Assembly (NCBI GenBank): GCA_001949185.1
Contig: BDGG01000005.1
Span: forward strand, 2,581,972 to 2,645,971
From: Ramazzottius varieornatus
Taxonomy: Eukaryota; Tardigrada; Eutardigrada; Parachela; Ramazzottiidae
Direction: 5' to 3'
Length of the DNA: 64,000 nt
Positions 1 through 11,600 of the stretch are shown piece by piece. The stretch's first letter is position 1. Each line of letters starts with the position of its first letter. The notes under the pieces are model-generated. The model had not been told where the DNA came from and made no database searches. It saw nothing but the letters and a program-made list of their open reading frames with translations. The translations under genes were made by a program, and so were the position numbers.

Positions 1-139
1 GGCTCTGTAATGGCGAATCGTGCTTCCCTTCCCTCGAGACCGTGCGAAGCCTTCTCCATGAAAAGCAGTAATTTTGGAGGAAGAGTCAATCTGTAATTGC
101 AGAGCTTGATGTTAGAATGCCATATAGAAATCCCATTTG

Positions 140-440
140 AAAATCGACAAAAACGTACCCTTGATTTCCGAAAGCTGTCTCCAGTTCTCGCTGAGCTTCC
201 ATAGTGCACAAAATCCCACAATACCGTACAGAAAGCTTCGAAGAAGATGTTGTCGACGAAGAACAGAGGAAGGCTAAGTGGCTGCGATCGGAAAGCGTAA
301 AATCAAATTTTGAATTTTTCGATCGTAACTTTGACTGTGCCACTAGTGGTAGTAGCGTGTATGACGTCATAGACTGCGCCACATAGTGTTTTGTTTCATG
401 CAAGCGCCATATTTCTTTCTGACCACTGGGCAAGCACAGT
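140..440. repeat. Dispersed repeat, copy 1 (about 280 bases)
   Basis: This stretch resembles 60035-60315 in the same orientation. Shared blocks include ACCCTTGA followed by CTTCCATAGT, then AGTGGTAGTA with TGACGTCAT and CTGCGCCA, then TCTGACCACTGG near the right end. No terminal inverted repeat is visible, so it could be a SINE-like or fragmented element rather than a MITE. Family unknown. Confidence 0.55.
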
Positions 441-757
441 ATTAACGAAACAAACTATGAACTGTAAAGAAAACAGTCTAGTATGCCTTGAATTTTTTCC
501 AAGTCATTGTGTCAAACGATACGCCAGACAGAATTGGATTTGTGTACGAACAGCATTTTACGACTAATTTTTCAGAAAAATTTCACACTTTTTGCCCACT
601 GTTTAGCCGGTGGTCGCTGGGTGGACTGGATAGAGAAATGTAGCTCTCAGTCAAACGTGAAAAAACGAGACGTAAAAGTGGAACAGGAGAGTTTCAACAG
701 CGAGGTAACTGTGCGCCGGACAAGTGAGTTGTACCCTTGGTATTCTAAGTGTTAAAA
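441..757. other. Gene-free stretch
   Basis: Only short open frames without family resemblance are visible here. I see no RNA gene or coding signal. Confidence 0.5.
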
Positions 758-968
758 GCACCGTATTCCTTCGATGGTTTCGCGAATCACGTCATCACGT
801 CAGTAAACTAAACCCGCACTGACATCACTGATTGTCTGATTGTCGCCCATCACGGAACTTGATTGGCGAGTAAACTTCGACTGAAGGCACAGGCATTTTC
901 CATTCCCGCCGGGTAATATTTACGTCGACTGTCACGTGATTCGCGAAACCATCGAGGGAATACAGTAC
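758..968. mobile_element. Foldback element, about 29 bp inverted ends
   Basis: The left end (from 763) and the reverse complement of the right end (to about 965) match over roughly 29 bases: GTATTCC, one T/C difference, then TCGATGGTTTCGCGAATC and ACGT. The spacer has no coding capacity. Its right end abuts or overlaps the MITE copy at 965-1170, so one may have inserted beside the other. Confidence 0.6.
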
Positions 969-1170
969 ATGCTTGAAGGGAACGTTTGGAGCAGTAAAAA
1001 GTTTTGAGCAGGCGAAAAAGACGGTAAATTGAGAATTCAACCGTGAAAAATTGTCAAAAAGTGCATTAGTGTGAATTGCACACATACGTACGAACTTCCG
1101 TTCCGCTGTTTCGGAATCGCCCGTTCCAAACTTTTTACTGTTCCAAACTTTTCCTTCGCGCGTGCACAAC
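965..1170. mobile_element. MITE family 2, copy 1
   Basis: About 205 bases with long imperfect terminal inverted repeats. The left arm GGAACGTTTGGAGCAGTAAA pairs with a right arm that contains GTTCCAAACTTTTCC. The interior carries ACGTACGAACTTCCGTTCCG and is homologous to the interiors of 9048-9228 (same orientation) and 9751-9952 (opposite orientation). There is no transposase, so this is a non-autonomous element. Target-site duplications are not clear. Confidence 0.65.
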
Positions 1171-2296
1171 AAATACATAGCTACGACGCGAAGAAAAAAT
1201 CGAGAGAATCAGATAATCCGTCGAGGAGGGACATACAGCGACCGGTGTGCCATTTTCTGTGCAATTCATATGTCGAATCTGCGGTTTTCTCAAAATCTTC
1301 CGTCAGACACAAAGTAACATGAATGTTTGAGCATTCTCTCGCACAGACATCTATGGGTATCAAAATTACAGATTTGACCGGAAAAAGTCACGAATTCGGA
1401 AATTCGTAATTTCGAAATTGAAGTTTATGCTGAAATGGCACACAGTTCGCTGCATTCCCATCTTCTACGGAACATCTGATTTTCTCACCCATATTCTCCA
1501 CACTTGAGTACCCGGGTCCAGATGGGAAGTTCGCAAGATGTTGCCGTTCTCGGCTGGTCGCGAATGGCGGTCGTTGACTGTGGGCAAAGTTGGACATCGT
1601 TAGTCTGAGTTACCGTGGTTCTCGTTTGCTGAGGACTGTTTGCTTACCTAATAATTATATTGCTCTAAGCCAGTCTGAATTTCCATGATTTACATTTAGT
1701 ACTGGCAAAATTGCGGCGCATTGAAAATGATGTTGAGTTCTCCCCGCTCCAGTTATCGACCAATCAATTTGAGTTATCTCCCGCTTGTCCTGGACTTCTT
1801 TCGCTTTCACCTCTTTTTCCTCCGCTCTCAGCAGCATTCTGTTAGTGTCGAGAAGGCCACATAAGCCTACGAGGTTTCTTTTGTGCCCTATGGTGCTGTG
1901 GTCGTAGGCAGCGGTGGTGCAGTCTTATAGGTGGTTTCCCTATCAGCTGTTCGTGACATCGACCATTCAGTCAAGGATCAACCTCAGTGCCTCTAATTCA
2001 CTGCAGGAAACACCCGGCGGACCGGGTTGATCCGTTCTCACCCTTTCCCTCTTCAGCTGAACGGAAGTCGTCCGGATGGACGGGAGGTAGAGGCCTTGCG
2101 CAACTCCTTTGCGAACCTCTTCAGCCGGATATGGAGCGATGTGATCCTGAACGCGGAAACCTACTCATCGCCGACCAGTTGATTGTTGGCTCTTGATTCT
2201 GTAAACTGGCGGCATGCCGCCTTTTGTTGTAGAGCTTATGGGTCTGTTCGCCTCTAAACCATTAGTAGTTTTCCTTTTCTTCCTTTGCCACTAGTC
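1171..2296. other. Gene-free stretch
   Basis: Open frames here are all under 70 codons and show no family resemblance. No RNA gene or long repeat was recognised. Confidence 0.45.
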
Positions 2297-2500
2297 TTAG
2301 ATTTCTCTGTCTACTCTAAATATTCCGGATTTGCATCGGCGGTTTGCCAAGAGTTTACAGGTAGCAAAGATACAATCGCTAGCGAACATTTTTGTTTGGA
2401 TAGATTGAAACCAATAAACAACAACTTCGGCTAACAACGTGCCACGGTAAACAGTATTAAAGGCATTTCGGAAGTCCAGCTTGAGCAAATTTGGCAATCA
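2297..2500 (-). pseudogene. Reverse transcriptase fragment (motif A region)
   Basis: The minus-strand frame encodes LLKLDFRNAFNTVYRG, which matches motif A of non-LTR reverse transcriptases (the LDFxNAFNT stretch with its catalytic Asp). After about 30 codons the similarity fades into unrelated residues. It is a short relic lying downstream of, and separate from, the larger retrotransposon remnant at 3580-4735. It may come from the same family, whose RT core that larger copy lacks. Confidence 0.5.
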
Positions 2501-3579
2501 GTTGAGCTTCGAGCGTTCGTCATCTCCCTTTTTCTCCGTGTTCTCACAGCGCAGCTCAGTACAGTAAGAAAGTACATTTTCTGGCGAATTCTCCTTTTAG
2601 CGTCCCAATGGCGCTTTGAGTCTGGTATTTTCAGAGGAAATACCGCTCACCCGGATCCAAGAAGGGAGTTTTCTGTGAAATCCAGCCAAAAGGGAGCAGG
2701 AATGGTTCTCTTTCCTGTCAACGAGAAAAAGCTTCCAGCAGTTGTCCGATGTCCCATCTGTCAAGGCACTCCAACTGAGCCAGTCAAGCTGGGCGCTATC
2801 GTTTCTTGTGTTCTCTCCTTCTTGCAGGATCCTGCGTTTGGATGTGCGTAAGTTACTACGGTGTCTGTGCCCGCCACTTCTTTATCAATTAATAACTCAA
2901 CGGAATGCAATCCGAGTTTGTCCATGTCTTCCAATCAAGTCATGATTTCTTTCCCGGGAAGTCTGTGGAAGCTGTTGCCAATGAAAAGATCACATCCCGA
3001 TCGCTTTAATATCACGAGCTGGATTTGCAAGAACTCAGGAAGTGATTCAGCCATCGACGGGCATACTTCGAGGCGCCAGCAGCCCGGAAAAGTGGAAAGA
3101 AGTGACCGACAGCCAGGGAAAGAAGGTCTGATGAGTCAATCACCATCGCAGTAAAATTTTTCTCATACCTGTCAGTGTCCTGTAACGATCTTTCAGCTAT
3201 CCTTTTTGCATGGCTAACACTGAGTATGCAAGTTTCTTCTAGACAAGTGAATGGTGGTAAATCGTTATTAAAGACAATACTCTACACTCAAAAAGTGAGG
3301 AAGCAACGACACAGACTAACAAATAAACACTACACAGACACGCCTTATGTGAAACGTAAGAACCACATCCATGCCTTTTGTATCGTTCACAGCGTTGAGA
3401 ACAGAGTAACAATCACCGCGAAGAATATCCATTGACACTCGCGGCTTAAAAACCGAAAATATCTAGACTCGCTAGTTACTTCTGCCATCTTTCTTCCGAC
3501 CGCCTCAAATAGCTCTGTTGCACAAGGTCCTCAATATCCTAGGGTCTGAGGACCAACAGGGCAGAACTGAAACTGGCTT
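2501..3579. other. Gene-free stretch with one possible exon
   Basis: Nothing firm. A plus-strand frame at about 2635-2847 encodes a CPIC-containing segment between a good acceptor (TATTTTCAG) and a donor (GTAAGT). See the findings; I cannot join it to any other exon. Confidence 0.3.
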
Positions 3580-4735
3580 CCGATGTCCTGTACTTTGCAG
3601 CCTTTGTTCTTTCGGCGATATCAACAGCTGATGTGGGTTTCACCGTGGACATGGCGAAGCGCCAAGGTATCCACTTCGGTGACGTCCAACACGAGCTTCT
3701 TACCGTTCCTCCAAAGAACTTATATCATGCCGTCCGGGCGTTTTTCGTTGTTCCTAAAGTTCCCCGAAGGTTCACGGATAGCCGGGGTTTGAGTCGATGT
3801 CAGGGCACGTTTGAGCGATTCGCTTAGCGCGCTGTGTGGGCTGTAACGACCGCCACTACACCTGCAGTACATGCCGTGCTGACCGTACTCGTCGACGTTG
3901 GATCCGCAGCGGCATGCGTGGGGACAACATAGCCTGACTCCCAAACGTGACCCGGAGGGCGTTGTTGTCCAAGAGGTTTCCCAGCGAAGACGATTGAAGC
4001 GCATGGACGCCACCAATCTGCGTTCCTGTCTGAAACTGCAAGAAGTTTCGTTCTATGGTTATCCAACGCGGTACTTACGAGGTACTCGTCTATATTTTTG
4101 AGGAGTGGTATGTCCCAGGCTCTTTGTTGTTTGCTCAGCTCAGGAACAGCAACTTCAGATGCGGTCAGGAGACTCCACTTGGGATTGGCGAGGTCCGCTT
4201 CGCTGTCGACGTCAGCTTCAGGCAGAATGTCGAGCACCACTTGATGTACAGAACGGATCGGTGCCAAGAAGGCAGGAAGCGCGATCTTTTCTGTACGACG
4301 GATACCTAATTCACCTAGACTGACTGGAAATGTTGCCTGCCGCCATCGTTCAAAAGTCATCTCACGTTAGTCATTTTCGCCAGACTTGCTCGGAGCACCT
4401 CGTCGAATTCCTGTTGCACCCAGGACCTTTCAGACAGGAGCAGAAAGCGGAGCAGCTTGGGGAGATAGAGGCAGTTCTTCGGCGGGGGGAAGAGGGCCTG
4501 GTGGGCAACTGTTTGCTTGTACCAACTTGATCTAACTCTGGATCGCTTTCTTCAGACCCTCTTTCATCAGCGGGGCACCCAGCAGACTCAGGTCGCTCCT
4601 GGAAGGAAACAAAAGATCAGGGCAGGCAGCGGCTGCTCCTTGTTCGCTGGCTTGACGTTGATGCAGCGAGCCTCCGAAAGCAAACAGTTCACACGCAGAT
4701 GTGTTCAGCTCGAGTTCCACTTTGAATTACAATGA
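3580..4735 (-). pseudogene. Non-LTR retrotransposon remnant (LINE, C-terminal RT part)
   Basis: Read on the minus strand, consecutive frames give the C-terminal half of a LINE polyprotein: NTSACELFAFGG and LSLLGAPL (about 4720-4540), a leucine/proline-rich middle with QEFDEVLRASL, then WRQATFPVSLGELGIRR and IALPAFLAPIRS (about 4350-4250). These are followed by ADWWRPCASIVFAGKPLG, and in another frame CPHACRCGSNVDEYGQHG, ALSESLKRAL and EKRPDG, ending near VLDVTEVDTLA (about 3680). This order is characteristic of an invertebrate non-LTR family with a Cys/His-rich endonuclease-like tail. At least two frameshifts (about 4350 and 3950) and the missing 5' part with the RT catalytic core show that it is dead. 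It has no relation to the neighbouring genes. Confidence 0.8.
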
Positions 4736-7700
4736 ATTGAGTTAGAATCCCCTACATTTTTTCTGGTGTTTCTCCGTTTTTCGAACCCATATTTCCGCAT
4801 CGTTTTGTGCTGAATTTCTTACTTTTGATTTTCTTTACTTGTTTTATTTGATAAAATTTGACCAGAAAGTGCGGTTTGAACCCGGAAGTCGAGCAGAGAT
4901 GATGATTAGGATTTCGACACCAATTCCTGAATAACGCGATACTATATAGGGATAAACGAGATACGATATAGTGAAAAAATAAGACCTGGTGAGGTTATTT
5001 GAGTCGGAGCACGTCTGGGTACGATCGACAACAGAATCACTGAACCTGACTAATCAAAACGGTCCGAGCTCCTCGAATGCAGCCAGTCAAAACTCAGCTC
5101 CTCGAAATGAGCTTGATTTTCGAGCCAATTACGTCGAACTTTACCATTGTGTTTCAGCTTGACTGCTAACAAAAATTAGCAGGAATGTCGAGTTCGAAAA
5201 CCGAGCTTTATTTCTCAGGTTTTCCGTTGGGACGGGCAAGAAAAGCGTTCCAGCTAGGACGGTTCTGTAATACTGTTGCTCTGATCCCGTCCAACAGGCT
5301 TCAGGTTTTTCGCCAGGCGAACCGAGCAAGTAAGCAAGCTCGAACCGAGCTACGAATAGAGAGGTTGATACTTGCCTGGTTTAGTTTACTATTTTGAATC
5401 AGCATAGCAATCAGGCTCCGCCCACCAGCCACACTAAACACGCAGAGGCTGCGACCCGTTATGCCAGGCTCGGATTACTGTAGTGCAACGTACGTACAAC
5501 GACAGTCGCGAACCAGCAGTTGGAGAGGCAGTTAAAGCTCTGTACACAAAGCTACAGTTGAAGTCAGAGTGTTCGAAGTCGAACTACTAAGAGGCTGCGG
5601 AAACACAGCTACAGTTCATAGCAAATAAAAAACTAACCAACGCTACAGTTAAACCTACAGTCGTATAGATGAGCAGCCATTACAAAGCCACAGTTAACGG
5701 CACCGTCAACTGTATCTCTGCGCGCACGTTCAGTAAGCTGACATCGACGGTAGGTTTAACTGTAGTTTTAATCACAGACTGGAGTATTTTGGAAACTGCA
5801 GTTTCAGCTGTAGTCTTGACGCTATAATTCACATCGGAAAAGAAAGCGCCTTTCGAATTCTGCTTGCGAATCGTGTCCAAAGCTGTCAGCCAGGTTTTTT
5901 TCAACGCGGCGTCGAATTCCGAGCTGGTTTTCTAGTCAGCTATGGTTCCGTGTTTCATGCACGAGTTGTCTGCTATGGCCGGGTCGATGAAACCATCGTG
6001 ACAACAAGCAAAAAGAAATTTTCCAGTGAGACTGAGACTGCGAGGTAGAAATTCGAAACTTGCCAGTTGGAAAAAGTCAAAAGATGCCGTAGTGTAGACG
6101 ACAGGTAAAGTTTACGGATTCAAGTAGCATCATGGCTGCTACATAGTAGTCAATGCCCACGGTGGAACATGACTAGGCCACTAATCACTTTTTATTAAAC
6201 AGGGCTTAGTGGGCTGTACGCGCTGAGCACCGATCAGGAATTTGCATAGCATGGTGGGTTCAGTGCGTTCAGGTCCGCCTCCATCGTCTGATCTGATTGG
6301 TTGACCACTGTGCTAATCCGACTTACTAAACTAAACAAGGCGAGTATCGACCTCTGGAATATCCCGGGTCTTAATTTAGCATACTAATTACGCTAACTCG
6401 AGCGTGACGGACAATGTGATAATAGGGAGAAGGATGCTCGCTGAGCCGTAACGACAAACTGAAGAGCTGGAAGGGAATGTTGCTTACAGACGAGTGAGGC
6501 AAGTTAGACCAGCCAGACTCTGATCAGTGGATTAATATCACAGCTTGAGGCTGCATAACAAAAATCTAATGCCGCATCGATCCGCCTCTTGTGCACACAT
6601 CATCAAGTGACAATAAAGAGGTTGCTGACAAGAAACACGCAAGTTTGCTACAGAGAAAAGAAGCACAAAGTGACGACTTGTGTCAATGGGAAGAAACGGC
6701 TGTCGATGAAAAGAATAATCGATGAGGGCTAATTGATAAGGCAACCAATGAGCCATTATCACTGAAAAGAGAGACCTGTACTGAGCAGGTTTTTACGACT
6801 GGTTAAATGCTGGGGCGATCTGACGAGGACATGAGCATCCTGCAGGAAGTTCTTCGAGGTCGCCGATTTTATGCGCTTTACCGGGGTAGATTACAGGCGA
6901 CGGGACTTCCTGGTACCAAGTGGTTGTTTCCTAAAGCCAGCTTAGTGACGGGAAAGGATGAGGAACAGGGATGATTACGATGGGAGGCATGTGCAATGAG
7001 TGGCTGCCTTTGCCGGATGTGAGCAATTAAGAACCAGGGTAGTCTCGTCACTCTCGTGCACAACCTAATCATTAGCTGTGCGCATTACCATGTGACTCTC
7101 TTTATCGCATCAGCTCCGTCCACAGCCTGTTCTGTCTTCAAGAGCTCATGAAAACCCAAGCTGACCTCTTCATTTTTGGTGTAATGCAAATATTTGGTAG
7201 CGACACACTGGGGTGCCTAAGAAATGTACTCAGACATCAGTGGGATATCTTGATTTGCATACTCTCCTGGATTGCGTTTCCCGCGCACTGTATCCACTTC
7301 TAAACCCGCATCAACTTATCCCCGACTGGAAACTGAAACTGGGAGTCTCTAACCTAAGGAGACCCCATGTCAATATGGCTGCCCAAACGTGTACGATGTA
7401 GTTGCCACCATGATAATGAAACGCGAAAAACATCGTTGTTATCGATGACTGAAGATACTCAAAACATTCATGTTCAGTTATCGAGATACCTTGCGTGATT
7501 CCCCGCGTGGGTGGTTTCGTCTTACGCGCGCAGGCATTACGGTTCTTTAGCTGAAGAGTTTGAAAGTGAACGTCTTGAGTATGTGGGAAAGTATTGGAGT
7601 ACATTATTGCTGTTTGTCGCGAGTAACGCAACAAAGCGCCATGTGCTAGTCTGAAAGTACACAACAGTTGGCTCTTGCACTCTATGGCAGTTGTGTATCC

Positions 7701-8615
7701 TCTGCTCTAAACCAGAGGACTGTAATACACAATTGTAACTTGGCTAGTGTCAACTTTGACAGCTCGCGCCAACTGACTGCCAAGTGCCAGTTCGCTGCTC
7801 TTCCTCCTCCTATTATGTCTCCCACCATAAAGCGCTCTGTGACAGCTGGGCTCGCATTGATGCCATCCTCAACAAACCCTCGCGTTACACTCTGCTCTCT
7901 ACCTTCGCAATGAATTTAGTCCCATTTATCTTTCCCCTTGTTTACGTACTGTTATTAGATTTTGAACGATCGTCTAGAAGTAAGTCATTCCGTCCTTCTG
8001 GCGACTTTGGGATATTTTTGTGAACAGGTCTGGGTTCAGTTTTGACTATCATCCAAACCCGGTTCGATATTATTGGCCAGATCAACCACGGAAGTCCATC
8101 CACGGCATATTGGGCGCGTAATTGACGCTTGATCTACCTCCATGCATTATTTATATTGGATAAACATTGCAAAGGATTCTCCAGTCGTGCTCATCTCTGC
8201 ACTTTTCTTCCGTAACAGTCTGATCCAGGAGAGCTAGACTGTGCTGAGTGAATTTGCGCAGTAGCGTGATGGAAGGATCGGTGTAGGAGCGAGCTTGGCT
8301 GAATGTGGAAGGTGCTCATTAAGAGACGCTTTGGGACCTGGAGGATCAATGGGTCTTTGGCAGATCCCTTGCTCCGCCTGGCTGTACGTGCTATTGCAAG
8401 CGGGATTACCCTAGAGCTCAAAACACAACTTCGATCATTCCATCACTTCCTCCAGTCGTTAAGACTAACGACCGCATCAGGCATATTTCCATACGTGGCG
8501 ACTGTCGCGCATCATGTTTTTCGTGATGTGCGCCATATCATCCTGATCAAGTCGATATCAAGGCTTACTCCCGGCCTGAGATCTCTTTGTCGCTTCCCGA
8601 ATTCTTTTGCGCAAT
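4736..8615. other. Gene-poor stretch upstream of the NMDA receptor gene
   Basis: Short frames only. The one structured item is an inverted repeat of about 20 bases (5644-5664 against 5745-5766, core ACAGTTAAACCTAC) that could fold into a hairpin with a loop of about 80 bases. The last few hundred bases presumably hold the promoter and 5' leader of the receptor gene, but I see no decisive TATA or initiator signal. Confidence 0.45.
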
Positions 8616-11600
8616 ATGGTCGGAAGCAGAACCGTGGGACTAGTTTTATCGCTTTGTGGATTAGTATGGGTTACCGGGCGAGGTGGAGCAATAGCCGAGC
8701 AATACGTCGTGCACGTACTGTCCATACTGAACGGACCGACTTTCCAGTCCGACCAGGAAGTGCTCAATCGGGCCCTGAAGGCTAACAGCAAAAACAGATC
8801 CAGTACTGTCGCAATCCACAGTGTGGAGCTGATGGCTAAGGGCGGCTTAGCTGAGTATTTACAGGACTTGTGTGCTGCAGCTGACGCTTCCAGTACAGCA
8901 TGGATGACCATCGTTAATCTGGCGGGTCAACCGGCGGTCTTTGCAAGTGCCATGGTTGGACAACAGCTGGCGGTCCCCACTTTGGCATACGCTAACACCC
9001 TTGAACCCGAACTGTACAAGGTAACACTACTGCAACGAAAATTAGCAGTGCACGCAGGAAGGGAAAGTTTGGGCCAGACGGAAAAGGCGAAAAATTCAAA
9101 ACCAACCGTAGAAAACTGACGAAAAGTGGTGTGGAGTGAATTGCGCATGTACGTACGGACTTCCGTGCCGCCGTTTCGGAAACGCTTGTTCCAAACGATT
9201 GATTGGCCCAAACTTTCACTTCGTGCACGACGTCTTTTTTCATCTGAAAAGAGAAGTGAAGGTAAGTGGCTAGGAATTAGAGGGTTCGCAGAAGCTGAGC
9301 AAATTGATTGATCGTTATGTGAGACAGTTTTGCGATCGCAGTCTACCGGTAGGTCGATTGATGACAGTCGTAATGAAGTTAGTACGGGGCGGCAATTGGG
9401 ATAATAAAATGGTGCAATGATTGCAGGATGTGGCACCCGATTACTACCTCGGCCTAAACCCGACAAGCATCGATGTAGCAGTCGCCGTCGCCACGTTCGT
9501 CAAGAGCCAGAAATGGAACCTAATCACCAGCGTTCTCCACGATCCTTCTCCGTCCGGCCAGATCTTCGCCACCACCCTCCAAAACCGTTTGCGACTTCCT
9601 CATAATCAGGTCTGCCTGGTGCCCCGTTCAGTTCCAGTGTTGACTTTTGGCAAAAATGAAAAACCATGCCCATAAGGTTTCTTCTTACGTTTTTTTCTCG
9701 TTCCGAAATTAGTCGCGCAACTTATTACTGTAACGGTTGTTCTGTTTGCTGTACACGCAGGACAAGAAATTATGGTACAGTAAATATTATGGGACAGGCC
9801 TTTTCGCTACGGCGGTACGGGAGCACGTACGTACGCGACCACTTTACAGTAATACATTTTTCGACACTTTTCCACGGTCGAATTTCCATCTTGCCGTCCT
9901 TTCCGCCTGTCCCATAATTTTAATGTGCCGTAATATCTCGTCCTGCGTGTACGCAAGATACCTGATGCGGTGCTTTACTTGGGCCATTTCCCTATGGGCG
10001 AATGCACAGCAGTTTCACAAGAGATTTTGATACCTTCACAAGTGCAGTTTACTTGGCTACCGCTTAGCAGTATTCTCGTTGCAGATTTTTGAAATAACGT
10101 CCAGTGTGGGTGAAAGCAGCAGCCAACTTCGTCGCATCAACGCCAAGCTCCGAGAAACCAAGTCACGTGTCCAAATACTGTACTGCAGTGTACCATTTGC
10201 CCAGCTGCTTCTTCAGCAAGCCAGGAAGCTGAACATGCTGGGAACTGGCTGGTTGTGGATTCTGACTGAAACGGCTTACACGACCGACAGTCACATCCTG
10301 CAAGAATATCCCAGCGGAACTATCGTTGTCCGCCTTCGACCACCGACACTGCAGCAGACGGCAAGTCTGGCTTTGAACGCAGTTCGGTACGCGGCAGAAC
10401 AGCTGATGACTGCCGGCGGAACAGAGGCGGAAGTCAATGGCACCTTTAAGGCTTTTCATGACAAGAAGCTGAAGGACCTGAACTGCTGGAACGAGGATCC
10501 TCTCAAGCCACTGTCTAAGGAGCTGCGTGCGGTGATGCAGAGCTACACAAAGTGAGTACTGAAGAAACTGACGGTCTGCAACTGTTGGAGAGGCAGCAAA
10601 AATGTGTCGACGGATGTAATGTTATTTTGATAGGTCTCTGAGGAATTATGTAAGGAACCAAAGCGAGTCAAAAAGCTTCGACATTCTAGGTCTGACCTTG
10701 AAGAAGAGCCGGCATCGCTGGACCCATCTGGGCAACATCACCAAGCAGGAAGTCGTCACTGTCGACAGCGGAAGTTACAGCTGGTGGAGTGGTAACAGCA
10801 TGGAAGAGGGGCGGGGTCGCCTTCGTGTGGTCACCAGTGAGTGATGTCCAGAGGGATAGATTAGCGATTGCGATATGAGCATGCTTGATGGGCCGAACCG
10901 TTCCTACTGTTCCTTGGGTTGTAGGAATCAGTCCGCCCTTTACCATCGAGGAATACCCCGTATCGGCGGACGACGGCCTCTGTTTGGTTGGACTTGCTTG
11001 TCTTCGTGTGGCCACCAACGACAAGGATGAACTGAAGGCTATCTTTACCTCCTTCGATAGCGGCTTGACCAGCAGCGCCCTATTCAACTTCACTTGTTGC
11101 AAGGGCTTGGTCATGGACCTGTTACAAGCGCTGTCCCGCGACGTGGGTTTCGACTTTGAGACCTACGTGGTGGCTGACGACAAGGACGGGTCGTCGGACC
11201 GATCATCGGGCAGCTGGGACGGCATCATCAAGGACATTCGCAGTGGTGCGGCGCAGATGGCCTTTGCTTCCTTGAGTGTCACTCAGGCACGCAAGGGCGT
11301 CGTCGACTTCTCCAGCCCCTTCTACTACACCAAGTTCTCCTTCTTGGTGGCGGCCACAAAGACCAAGGTCAACTTGTCGGCCTTCTTGGAACCCTTCAGC
11401 TGGAAGCTGTGGATTGCCATTTTCTCGGCGCTGCACGCAACGGCCATTGCCGCCGCCATTTTTGAATGGGTCAGTCAACTTTTGTTCAACCAATCAGTGA
11501 ACACTCTGATACGTCAGCCGTGCCAAATTGTGTCTCCGCAGATTAGCCCCTTCGGACTGAATCCGCGAGGACGCATGCGCTCGAAGAATTTTACCTTGGC

